A model generated the notes under the pieces. That model was not told the origin of the DNA. It made no database searches and worked only from the letters and a program-made list of their open reading frames with translations. A program made the translations under genes and the position numbers. A stretch of DNA of 6,127 bases from Ruminococcaceae bacterium UBA2656. Lineage in GTDB: Bacteria > Bacillota > Clostridia > Oscillospirales > Acutalibacteraceae. The stretch covers positions 8,389 through 14,515 of the forward strand of contig DENA01000015.1 in the NCBI GenBank assembly GCA_002359465.1, given 5' to 3'. Of this stretch, positions 1-5,958 are shown piece by piece. Position 1 is the first letter of the stretch, and each line of letters starts with the position of its first letter.

Positions 1-670
1 TTGAATAGGTGCTGCGCGTCTCGCAGCGCGCGTAAGACATGCCGAACGGCTTGACAGCCTTATCCACCTGTCTGTGGAAATGCACTTCACGCACGTCGGT
101 ATGATGCGCATGGATAATCCAGTCCGCGTCATAAATTTTCTTGATTCCGTAAAGGGTTCCGATTTCCGTCTCAATGGGAATTCCTTCGTCAATCGGGGCA
201 ACGCCGATCGCTTTGCCGTTGTAATAGGTATCAAGGCCATACCGTTTGATGTATTCTTCTGTTTCGCGAAAACGCATTCCGACGCCCGCGCGCAGACGGA
301 TATCCTTGCAGCCGGTTCTCTTTTCCACAACGTCCTTGATTGCTTTTAAAAGTTCGGCATACGGTTCGCCGCCGAAGAGGGTAAAGCCGTGATGGGAAGC
401 CAGCACATTAACCGAATGCTCCGGCTTAATCATGCTCATGTCTACTTTCATGAGCGCCTCTTCACAGGCTTTGCGGACATTTTTGATTGCGTCCGGCCCG
501 CCCGGCAGCAGCACGGGGGGAAGATCCGGAAACAGTTCGCGCAGATATAGGGAAACCATTCCCGGCAGTTCCGAAACACGGGTTTTCACCAGTGACGGAT
601 CAATGCCGTACTGGGAAGGCTTTGCCGAAATTGGCTTAATTGGTTCATGCATCATTTCTTTAAAATTCAT
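1..670 (-). CDS. Distant LarA-like (nickel-pincer racemase superfamily) protein, N-terminal 223 residues, partial
   Basis: The frame opens at ATG 670-668 and runs off the window, so only the N-terminal part is visible. The start overlaps the stop of the upstream ferredoxin gene as ATGA, and GGGGAGGA lies about 7 bases before it, implying translational coupling. I read this translation by eye. Residues 104-147 (a helix, then RLRAGVGMRFRETEEYIKRY, then GLD) and 155-184 (a pocket of GVAPIDEG type, then a DADWII strand) resemble the order of elements in LarA-type lactate racemases: a GTHRP-like loop, then a DAD-I strand, then His and Lys. H197 and K207 are ten residues apart, the same spacing as the catalytic His174 and the cofactor-bearing Lys184 of Lactobacillus plantarum LarA. 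The LarA GTHR histidine appears as M132. The segment is rich in His (H187, H189, H190, H197, H199) and ends in a KPFGMSYARCETRS stretch. The family call is tentative. Substrate and function are unknown, but co-transcription suggests it works with the ferredoxin. Confidence 0.5.
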   Translation of the reverse strand, partial: MNFKEMMHEPIKPISAKPSQYGIDPSLVKTRVSELPGMVSLYLRELFPDLPPVLLPGGPDAIKNVRKACEEALMKVDMSMIKPEHSVNVLASHHGFTLFGGEPYAELLKAIKDVVEKRTGCKDIRLRAGVGMRFRETEEYIKRYGLDTYYNGKAIGVAPIDEGIPIETEIGTLYGIKKIYDADWIIHAHHTDVREVHFHRQVDKAVKPFGMSYARCETRSTYS

Positions 671-1287
671 TTCTGTTCCTCCCCTTCCGGATTGGTATGC
701 ACGATACGGTCCAGCAGTTCTTTGTCTTCTTCAAAATAGAAGCCCCTTTTGTTATACTTTTGTACAACATCTTCGGGAAGCGTCCATGCGGTAGGCGTAA
801 CGCCATACCACTGCCAGCCCTTTTCATCGCGTTTCAGCTCAATGCCCGCCGCCTGAACCAGGCGGAGCAGCGGCTGAATGCACTCAATCGTACATCCGGT
901 GCGGATACCCGTCAAAGACGAAATTTCATCCGGTGTTTTCGCCCCTCCAAGAATCGCGGCCGCTACTTCTTCCGCGCGAACGCCTACGCAGTAGCAAATA
1001 ACCTGCTCCGGGTTTAGGTGCGCTTTTTCGCACAATTCACGGATTTTTGCGTAATCGTACTTGGAAATGTCCACCCCAATGGTAAACGGTTCCTCCCGTT
1101 TGATCATTTTAATTGCATGGAACGGGCAGCGGGATTCGCAGTTCGTGCAGCCGCGGCATGCATCCGCTTTTACTTTCGCCTTTTTGTCTGTCACCGAAAT
1201 GGCGTAAACAGGGCATACCTTTTCACACACCTTACAGCCACGGCATACGTCCTGCTGCACTTCTGCCAAAAGAGTAACTCTTTTCAT
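667..1287 (-). CDS. Ferredoxin-type protein with two [4Fe-4S] motifs and a BFD-like [2Fe-2S] domain
   Basis: A 206-residue soluble electron-transfer protein with no signal peptide or membrane segment. Residues 15-25 (C15, C18, C21, C25, then P) and 44-54 (C44, C47, C50, C54, then P) are two classic CxxCxxCxxxCP motifs, each predicted to bind a [4Fe-4S] cluster. A second domain at about 95-145 has C98-x-C100, 31 residues, then C132-xxx-C136. That is the layout of bacterioferritin-associated-ferredoxin-like [2Fe-2S] domains, except that the usual final CxxC has one extra residue. The last 60 residues carry aromatic residues (WQWYG near 158-162) and have no fold I recognise. The start ATG 1287-1285 follows GGAGAGGAG with good spacing. 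It sits after a 125-bp gap and overlaps the next gene by ATGA, so it is probably the electron partner of that gene's product. Ferredoxin identity is secure; the redox partner is inferred. Confidence 0.85.
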   Translation of the reverse strand: MKRVTLLAEVQQDVCRGCKVCEKVCPVYAISVTDKKAKVKADACRGCTNCESRCPFHAIKMIKREEPFTIGVDISKYDYAKIRELCEKAHLNPEQVICYCVGVRAEEVAAAILGGAKTPDEISSLTGIRTGCTIECIQPLLRLVQAAGIELKRDEKGWQWYGVTPTAWTLPEDVVQKYNKRGFYFEEDKELLDRIVHTNPEGEEQK

Positions 1288-1361
1288 CGGATAAACTTCT
1301 CCTCTCCTATTGTCGTTGTTTTGATTGCCGGCCTTTTCAACATGATTTTACCGGAATGCAT
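1284..1361 (-). CDS. Possible 25-codon small ORF coupled to the ferredoxin gene
   Basis: Within the gap between the aldolase and ferredoxin genes, ATG 1361-1359 opens a 25-residue frame (MHSGKIMLKRPAIK, ending FIR). It is Lys/Arg-rich. Its TGA stop (1286-1284) overlaps the ferredoxin ATG as ATGA. A GAAGGGGGG run about 10 bases before the ATG could act as a weak ribosome site. The exact stop-start overlap is the only real argument for it. The ferredoxin gene has its own strong GGAGAGGAG site inside the small frame and does not need coupling. It may equally be a chance frame, and no conserved family is recognised. Confidence 0.15.
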   Translation of the reverse strand: MHSGKIMLKRPAIKTTTIGEEKFIR

Positions 1362-1412
1362 CCAGTCAAATCCCCCCTTCTGGAAGTATATTTTTTACTT
1401 TCGCATCTCCTT
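1288..1412. other. 125-bp intergenic gap inside the operon, no clear terminator
   Basis: This is the only sizeable gap between the structural genes. Read on the minus strand it contains, in order: an AAGGAG just after the aldolase stop followed by a three-codon ATG frame, an AT-rich stretch, a G-run (1376-1371), TTGACT (1369-1364), an imperfect 17-bp palindrome ACTGGATGCATTCCGGT (1366-1350), and the ferredoxin ribosome site. TTGACT with AATCAT 16 bases further on (1347-1342) is a weak promoter candidate. No stable GC hairpin followed by a T-run is visible, so read-through from the aldolase gene is plausible. The gap may mark a second transcription start or a processing site. Confidence 0.4.
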
Positions 1413-2426
1413 TTACCTGTTTTTTTGCTGAGAAAGTTCAAATGCCACATCTATAATCATGTCTTCCTGTCCGCCGACCATTCCGCGGCGGCCCAGTTCG
1501 ACAAGAATATCACGGGGATTCAGATGGAATTTTTCAGCGGCCCTGTAGGTGTGGAGCAGAAAGCTGGAGTAAACACCAGCGTAGCCCAACATCAGGGAAG
1601 CCGTGTTGACCACCTGCGGGCGCTGCATAATCGGTTCCACAATTTCTTCCGCGACATCCATGATGCCGTACAGATCAACGCCGGTATCGTATCCAAGACG
1701 GTCAAGCACCGCGCACAGGACTTCATTCTGCGTATTTCCAGCACCCGCGCCCAGCCCGCGGCAGGTAGCGTCAATATAAGAGGCGCCCTCCTCCACGGCC
1801 GCAATTGAATTTGCGACGGAAAGGCCGAGGTTGTTATGGGAATGGAAGCCGATCGGGATATCAATGGAATTCTTCAGCGCGCTGATTCTTGCGCGGACAT
1901 CATCCGGCACCATATGTCCTGCGGAATCCGCAAGGTTGATGTAATCGGCGCCGCAGTCCACAAAAATCTTTGCCTGCTCGACAATTTTCTTCGGAGACGC
2001 CATATGGGACATCATTAAAAATCCCACCGCCATCATGCCGATGCTTTTTGCATATTTGATATGCTGAATGGCGATATCCGCCTCGGTCACATGGGTGGCC
2101 ACACGCACGGCCTGCGCGCCGTTGTCCTTCGCCTGCTGAAGGTCCTCAATGGTTCCGATACCGGGAAGCAGCAGAACCGTCAGTTTCGCATTTTTCACCA
2201 CTTTGCTTGCGGCGCTTAAAAGCTCCATTTCCGGCACTTTGGAAAAGCCATAATTAATGGAGGAGCCCGCGATGCCGTCGCCATGGCTCAGTTCGATCAG
2301 GCTGACGCCCATCTTATCCAGCTCTCCCGCGATTGCGGTGGCCTGATCCACTGTGAAGCTGTGGCTGACTGCATGGCTTCCGTCACGCAGCGTAGTATCT
2401 ACAATATTAATCTTTCTTTTTTCCAT
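1413..2426 (-). CDS. mhpE: 4-hydroxy-2-oxovalerate aldolase (DmpG/MhpE family)
   Basis: A class II, divalent-metal pyruvate aldolase that splits 4-hydroxy-2-oxopentanoate into pyruvate and acetaldehyde. At 337 residues it has the full family length. The N-terminal DTTLRDGSHA (10-19) gives metal ligand D10 and the catalytic trio R14, D15 and H18. The HSHNN motif (195-199) supplies the other two metal ligands, H195 and H197. GLGAGAGNTQNE (225-236) closes the TIM barrel, and GYAGVYSSFL (281-290) contains the tyrosine expected to act in proton transfer (Y286 by my alignment). The C-terminal helical region (about 280-337) is the part that docks onto the dehydrogenase partner in characterised DmpFG complexes. 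The start ATG lies 5 bases after the stop of the dehydrogenase gene, with GGGAGGA inside that gene's end, as expected for subunits made in step. Confidence 0.95.
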   Translation of the reverse strand: MEKRKINIVDTTLRDGSHAVSHSFTVDQATAIAGELDKMGVSLIELSHGDGIAGSSINYGFSKVPEMELLSAASKVVKNAKLTVLLLPGIGTIEDLQQAKDNGAQAVRVATHVTEADIAIQHIKYAKSIGMMAVGFLMMSHMASPKKIVEQAKIFVDCGADYINLADSAGHMVPDDVRARISALKNSIDIPIGFHSHNNLGLSVANSIAAVEEGASYIDATCRGLGAGAGNTQNEVLCAVLDRLGYDTGVDLYGIMDVAEEIVEPIMQRPQVVNTASLMLGYAGVYSSFLLHTYRAAEKFHLNPRDILVELGRRGMVGGQEDMIIDVAFELSQQKNR

Positions 2427-2431
2427 AGCGG

Positions 2432-3301
2432 TTAGTCCTCCCTGCTCAGCAGATTCTCTGCTACTTTTTCGGCAACGGCGGTCGCCGCCTGATTGATGAT
2501 ATCGAGATTGCCGGAGTATTTCGGCAGGAAGTCGCCTGCACCCTCAACCTGTACAATCACGGTGACCTTGTTTCCGTCGATGACCGGAGGAACACGCAGC
2601 TTGTAGCCCGGCACATACGCCTGAACCTTTTCCACATATTCGTGTACGGATTCAATGATCTTTTTCTCATCCGGATGCTTTACAATGGAATAAATGGTAT
2701 TCGTCATCATAAGGGGCGGCTCCGCCGGATTCAGGACAATAATCGCTTTGGCTTTGTCCGCGCCGCCGACAATTTCAAGCGCTTTTCTGGTTGTCTGGGT
2801 AAACTCGTCGATGTTCGCGCGTGTTCCCGGACCTGCACTTTTTGAGGAAAGACAGGCGACTATTTCCGTATAAGAGGAATCCGCCACTTTGTCGATGGCG
2901 TAGGCAATCGGAATCGTCGCCTGACCGCCGCACGTCACCATGTTGAAGTTATCCACATGGGCCAGATGGTCCAGATTCACGCAGGGAACCACATAGGGGC
3001 CCACCGCCGCCGGAGTCATATCCATGACGATTTTGCCCGCCGCTTTCAGAATCGGCGCGTTATGTAAATGCGCTTTCGCACTGGTCGCATCAAATACGAT
3101 TTTAATATCCGGATCCGCCGCAACAGCGTCAACGCCGTTCAATGATGTTTTAAAGCCCAGTCCCTGCGCCCTTTTTATGCCCTCGGACTCTATGATGCCG
3201 GCCATCATGTGCATCTGCAGATGTTTGCTCTTCATAACCTTATACATCAGGTCAGACCCGATATTTCCGGGGCCAATGATGCCAACCTTAATTTTCTCCA
3301 T
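2432..3301 (-). CDS. mhpF: Acetaldehyde dehydrogenase, CoA-acylating (DmpF/MhpF family)
   Basis: Oxidises acetaldehyde with NAD+ and CoA to acetyl-CoA. In known systems it receives the aldehyde by channelling from the partner aldolase encoded just downstream. The N-terminal Rossmann loop is GPGNIG (10-15). [13 protein letters not shown] (94-106) is a family hallmark, and [12 protein letters not shown] (121-132) holds the catalytic cysteine C124. [14 protein letters not shown] (154-167) and LNPAEPP (190-196) are further family blocks. The C-terminal [15 protein letters not shown] (254-268) matches the conserved end. Length is 289 residues, slightly shorter than the usual 300-316. The ATG follows AAAGGAAA, 21 bases after the hydratase stop. 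All recognised catalytic blocks are intact, so the enzyme is probably functional. The reverse (acetaldehyde-forming) direction is possible in fermenters. Confidence 0.95.
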   Translation of the reverse strand: MEKIKVGIIGPGNIGSDLMYKVMKSKHLQMHMMAGIIESEGIKRAQGLGFKTSLNGVDAVAADPDIKIVFDATSAKAHLHNAPILKAAGKIVMDMTPAAVGPYVVPCVNLDHLAHVDNFNMVTCGGQATIPIAYAIDKVADSSYTEIVACLSSKSAGPGTRANIDEFTQTTRKALEIVGGADKAKAIIVLNPAEPPLMMTNTIYSIVKHPDEKKIIESVHEYVEKVQAYVPGYKLRVPPVIDGNKVTVIVQVEGAGDFLPKYSGNLDIINQAATAVAEKVAENLLSRED

Positions 3302-3322
3302 ACTGATTTCCTTTCAAGAATG

Positions 3323-4096
3323 TTATTTGAATTTGGCTGTCACACTGCCCATGCCGTAAAAGCTCACCGTAAAGCTGTCGCCTTTTGCAGCTGGTTGTGC
3401 GGCGGTCAATGCACCCGCCATTACAATATTTCCTTCTTTCAGTTCGATGTTAAATGAGGAGAGTTTATTTGCCAGCCACGCAACAGACACCGCGGGGTTG
3501 CCCAGGACCTCGGCACAGGTGCCGCTGTTCACAAGCTCGCCGTTCTTTTCCAGCGTCATGCCGGTCAGCCGCATATCCACTTCTGCAACCGGCGTCATGC
3601 GCCCGCCGATCATAAACCTTGCGCTGGAACCATTGTCCGCGATGGTATCCGGAAGGGTGATTTTCCAATCTTTAATACGGCTGTCAACGATTTCGATCGC
3701 GGGAACCACATAGTCGGTGGCATTGTACACGTCCGCAACCGTTACACCGGGGCCGCGGAGCGTCTTTTTCAGGCAGAAAGCCAGTTCGCCCTCGACCTTT
3801 GGCTGAATCAGCTCGTCAACCGGGCAGGTCTCGCCCTCCAGCACCAGCATTTTGTCGGTCAGATGTCCGTAATCCGGCTCATTCACATGTAAAAGGTTCT
3901 GCATGCCCTTGCTGGTAAGACCTATTTTCATACCGATGATTTTTTCCCCCGCAGCAACTTTCTTCGCCACATTCTCAAGCTGAATTGCATAGGCGTCTTC
4001 AACCGTCATATCAGGGTTGGACGCCGTGGGCATTGCAATCTGGCGGCGTTCTTTTTCTGCGTCAAACAACTCCTGCGCTGTTTTTTTGCGATTCAT
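3323..4096 (-). CDS. mhpD: 2-oxopent-4-enoate hydratase (MhpD/DmpE type; FAH superfamily)
   Basis: Predicted to add water to 2-oxopent-4-enoate (2-hydroxypenta-2,4-dienoate), giving 4-hydroxy-2-oxopentanoate for the aldolase two genes downstream. The 257-residue length fits the family (about 260). IGMKIGLTSKGMQ (54-66) and EPDYGHLTDKM (73-83) form the substrate-side loops. E102 and E104 in PKVEGELAF and E135 in PAIEIVDSR keep the spacing of the three metal-binding glutamates of E. coli MhpD. DTIADNGSSA (150-159) is another family block. The N-terminal half resembles hydratases (DmpE/XylJ). Parts of the C-terminal half (EKNGE, VLGNPAVSVAWLAN, GMGSVTAKF) also resemble the paralogous 4-oxalocrotonate decarboxylases (DmpH/XylI), so decarboxylase activity cannot be excluded. 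Hydratase is preferred because the aldolase/dehydrogenase pair follows directly. The start has AAGGAG about 9 bases upstream. Confidence 0.85.
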   Translation of the reverse strand: MNRKKTAQELFDAEKERRQIAMPTASNPDMTVEDAYAIQLENVAKKVAAGEKIIGMKIGLTSKGMQNLLHVNEPDYGHLTDKMLVLEGETCPVDELIQPKVEGELAFCLKKTLRGPGVTVADVYNATDYVVPAIEIVDSRIKDWKITLPDTIADNGSSARFMIGGRMTPVAEVDMRLTGMTLEKNGELVNSGTCAEVLGNPAVSVAWLANKLSSFNIELKEGNIVMAGALTAAQPAAKGDSFTVSFYGMGSVTAKFK

Positions 4097-4114
4097 GAAC
4101 TCTTACTCCTTTAT

Positions 4115-5026
4115 TTAAAGATTATTGAATCCGTGATGTTCATGATGGAAAGGCTTTTTCATCAGCTTTTCCGCAAGCACCGCGGCAATTTTTTGAGCGG
4201 TTTCCTCTTTGCCGTCATGATTTTTCAAACATTCCATCAGCACGCCCGCCGCAAGTCTTACTTCGTCGTTCGGCCCGGGGAATGAAACCAGCATGGACGG
4301 TCCAACCGCTCCAACCGCAATGCGCACACCGTCCTTGACGTGGCGCCCCGTACCCTGTTGAAACTTTACAATATATGGCGTTGCCGCCTGCGGGTCGATT
4401 CTGAGCATGCTCTCAACCGATTTGTCCTTATCCTCGGCACCCACGCCGCCGGTTGTGATGATCAGCCCAAACGCGCGGGAAACCGCATCGGACAGTTTAT
4501 ATTCCATATCGTCGAGATCGTCTTCAATAACATCCCCAACCGTTACCTTATACCCTTCGGATTCCAGAAGCTCTTTGAGGTAGGGGGTGTTGGTGTCTTC
4601 AATCAGGTTCTGCCTGAGCTCAAAGCCGGTGGGAAAAATAATGGCGCGTTTGGCAATGCGTTCCTTCATCTCATCCACCATATGGTCCACCTTCCGGCTC
4701 ATCTGAATGGGATTCTCCCCCTCCAGACAGATCAGGCCCAGAATGCCGTTGGAGTGGATGCAGGAGTCCTCTGTAAGATGGACGCCGTCCAGCTTTGCAA
4801 GCGCTTCCAGCAGTACGTGCTCTTTGCCCACAATGTTTTCGGTGGGAATATCGTTTTCCATAATGTCCAGCGTGATATGGTCGGGGCGCACGTCAACCAC
4901 CAGCACCTTGCTGCTTTCCAACCCCAGCACACCCGCCACCGTATTGGCGAGCAAAGTCAGGTTTACATGATCGAGTTTGATATGGTTGACCCAAAGCTCC
5001 GTTTTTTCCAACAGGTTCAAGCCCAT
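4115..5026 (-). CDS. MoCF/CinA-like (molybdopterin-binding fold) protein with extra N-terminal domain and His-rich tail
   Basis: Residues about 127-255 form a MoCF/COG1058-like domain. FPTGFELRQNLIEDTN (131-146) matches the TG-E-L-G-I-DTN opening of CinA-type proteins. IITTGGVGAEDKDKS (189-203) matches the nucleotide- or pterin-binding TTGG-G loop, and SFPGPNDEVRLA (248-259) the closing PGP motif. In known proteins this fold binds molybdopterin (MogA, MoaB, MoeA) or hydrolyses pyridine-nucleotide-related pyrophosphates (CinA COG1058 domain). Residues 1-120 form an extra domain I do not recognise. The C-terminus carries HHEHH (294-298), a possible metal-binding tail. The gene lies between the NadC-like and hydratase genes with gaps of 28 and 18 bases, clearly in the same operon. 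No molybdoenzyme is encoded in the window, so a pyridine-nucleotide or other cofactor role is as plausible as molybdopterin handling. Confidence 0.7.
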   Translation of the reverse strand: MGLNLLEKTELWVNHIKLDHVNLTLLANTVAGVLGLESSKVLVVDVRPDHITLDIMENDIPTENIVGKEHVLLEALAKLDGVHLTEDSCIHSNGILGLICLEGENPIQMSRKVDHMVDEMKERIAKRAIIFPTGFELRQNLIEDTNTPYLKELLESEGYKVTVGDVIEDDLDDMEYKLSDAVSRAFGLIITTGGVGAEDKDKSVESMLRIDPQAATPYIVKFQQGTGRHVKDGVRIAVGAVGPSMLVSFPGPNDEVRLAAGVLMECLKNHDGKEETAQKIAAVLAEKLMKKPFHHEHHGFNNL

Positions 5027-5054
5027 CTTCAGAATCCTCTTTCCGTCTCAATTT

Positions 5055-5852
5055 TTACAGTTCAACATCCATTTTGATATCCAGAAGCGCCGCGTCAACA
5101 ATTTCTTTCCCAATACAGAGCATATCTATCCCATAATCAAAAAATTTCGGGATATCATCCAGCTTCACACCGCCCGCAAAAGCAATCTGCAGTTGGCCGC
5201 GTCTGCGCATTTCCTCAACTTTTTTGGTACACCGAACCACATCCTCCAGATTACCCGTGTCAACCATCAGAATATCGCAGCCGTTTTCCACGGCCTGAAC
5301 GGTTTCTTCCTCAATGGAGCAATCTTTGCCCTTAATCTGAATGACCTTAGCAAGGTCGGTACAGCCGCGTACCGTTGCCAGTGCGGCGGGAATAGAACCG
5401 AGCATGCGGATATAGTTTTTGTCAAGATAGACCATCGGTGTACTGCTGATCCGAAAGGAGGCGCCACCCGTGACAATCGCCTGCCGTATGCCGTTCTTGA
5501 TGGCGGGAGGCATTTTTTTCCACGAGCCGGACACAATCCGTATTTTTCCCTGCGCAAGCCTTACGGCTTTCTGAGAAGCAGTGGCCACGCCGGAAAATTT
5601 GGAAAGCGTTCCGATAACCCTTTCTTCCGCCATTGCCATAATTTTCGGTGTTGCGGTTACCTCGCCGATGGGTTTCCCGGCCTTCACGCTGTCCCCCTCG
5701 TTCAGAAACAGATGGAGCCCTGCGCCGATTTCTTCCGTCAGCCTCTTTGCTTCCTCCACGCCGGACAGGCATCCGTCGCGTTCGGGAATCAGCAAAGCGC
5801 GGAACTCTTTGCCTGCAATATCTTTAAATATTGTATCGCGGATATCTTCCAT
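5055..5852 (-). CDS. Quinolinate phosphoribosyltransferase-like (NadC/ModD-like) protein with altered acid-binding residues
   Basis: A 265-residue protein with the NadC-type architecture: an N-terminal sandwich domain containing a lipoyl-like GDSVKAGKPIGEV segment (53-65), then ERVIGTLSKFSGVATAS (77-93) and a barrel. It keeps R78 of the ERxxxN-type motif, K112, R134, D198 in ILMVDTGN, and the phosphate loop AGGVKLDDI (226-234). However, the NadC signature DTRKTTPGLR reads GSWKKMPPAI (109-118), GGGxxHR reads GGASFR (129-134), LIKDNHI reads VYLDKNYI (141-148), and the usual EVE glutamate reads IQIK (171-174). Ordinary quinolinate use is therefore doubtful; ModD-type proteins of unknown role are the closest comparison. 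The frame extends upstream to ATG 5867, but AGGAGG lies six bases before ATG 5852-5850, which decides the start. It is the first structural gene after the regulatory gap, and no nadA or nadB accompanies it. Confidence 0.8.
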   Translation of the reverse strand: MEDIRDTIFKDIAGKEFRALLIPERDGCLSGVEEAKRLTEEIGAGLHLFLNEGDSVKAGKPIGEVTATPKIMAMAEERVIGTLSKFSGVATASQKAVRLAQGKIRIVSGSWKKMPPAIKNGIRQAIVTGGASFRISSTPMVYLDKNYIRMLGSIPAALATVRGCTDLAKVIQIKGKDCSIEEETVQAVENGCDILMVDTGNLEDVVRCTKKVEEMRRRGQLQIAFAGGVKLDDIPKFFDYGIDMLCIGKEIVDAALLDIKMDVEL

Positions 5853-5858
5853 ATTTTT

Positions 5859-5864
5859 CCTCCT
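5859..5864 (-). promoter_or_regulatory. Ribosome binding site AGGAGG that fixes the NadC-like start
   Basis: A perfect AGGAGG six bases before ATG 5852-5850. It overlaps the alternative upstream ATG at 5867-5865, which has no comparable site of its own. The shorter protein (MEDIRDTIF start) is therefore the likely product. Confidence 0.8.
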
Positions 5865-5867
5865 CAT

Positions 5868-5885
5868 TTCGTCATTAACGAACGC
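5868..5885. promoter_or_regulatory. Putative operator 1 (proximal repeat copy)
   Basis: CGTCATTAACGAACGC at 5870-5885 recurs with a single mismatch 48 bases upstream. This copy also contains a perfect five-base inverted repeat, TTCGT-CATTA-ACGAA (5868-5882). It lies just upstream of the NadC-like ribosome site, where a bound repressor would block transcription start or elongation. On the minus strand it reads GCGTTCGTTAATGACG, comparable in style to the GTTCG-containing palindromes of PcaU/PcaR-type IclR regulators. Binding by the adjacent IclR protein is inference. Confidence 0.55.
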
Positions 5886-5911
5886 TGTTCATATATATTC
5901 CTGAGAAAATA

Positions 5912-5933
5912 GCGTTACGTCATAAACGAACGC
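5912..5933. promoter_or_regulatory. Putative operator 2 (distal repeat copy)
   Basis: CGTCATAAACGAACGC (5918-5933) is the second copy of the 16-bp repeat, differing at one base. It sits inside a larger element with outer inverted arms GCGTT (5912-5916) and AACGC (5929-5933). Start-to-start spacing from the proximal copy is 48 bp, about 4.5 helical turns. The AT-rich segment between the copies (ATATATATTC, 5891-5900) could hold the operon promoter's -10 region, although no convincing -35/-10 pair could be fixed. TACAAT at 5940-5935 is another -10 candidate without a good -35. Confidence 0.5.
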
Positions 5934-5958
5934 CATTGTAAATCTCTTTAATAAAAAA

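Noticed and set aside
11..27. Perfect inverted repeat GCTGCG-CGTCT-CGCAGC
   Set aside because: It lies within the coding sequence of the LarA-like protein (YARCETRST region) with no T-run. It is probably a chance product of Arg/Ala codons and not a terminator.
1342..1369. Internal promoter TTGACT - 16 bp - AATCAT before the ferredoxin gene
   Set aside because: The -10 matches only four of six bases and nothing else supports it. Noted in the gap description but not listed as a promoter.
1386..1407. Possible hairpin GAAAGTA / TACTTCC after the aldolase stop, as a terminator
   Set aside because: The stem is short, AT-rich and mismatched, with no following T-run on the minus strand. Unlikely to terminate transcription.
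4340..5077. Plus-strand open frame of 245 codons
   Set aside because: It lies wholly antisense to the CinA-like gene, which has family motifs. The His/Leu/Phe/Gln-rich composition is typical of a reverse-frame shadow.
5853..5867. Upstream ATG start (MRRKN) for the NadC-like protein
   Set aside because: The AGGAGG ribosome site lies within these codons and is spaced correctly for the next ATG, so the longer form is unlikely.
4977..5912. Long plus-strand open frame (311 codons) antisense to the NadC-like gene
   Set aside because: Its translation has no recognisable domain, and the minus strand carries a clear NadC-fold protein with its own ribosome site. It is a shadow frame.
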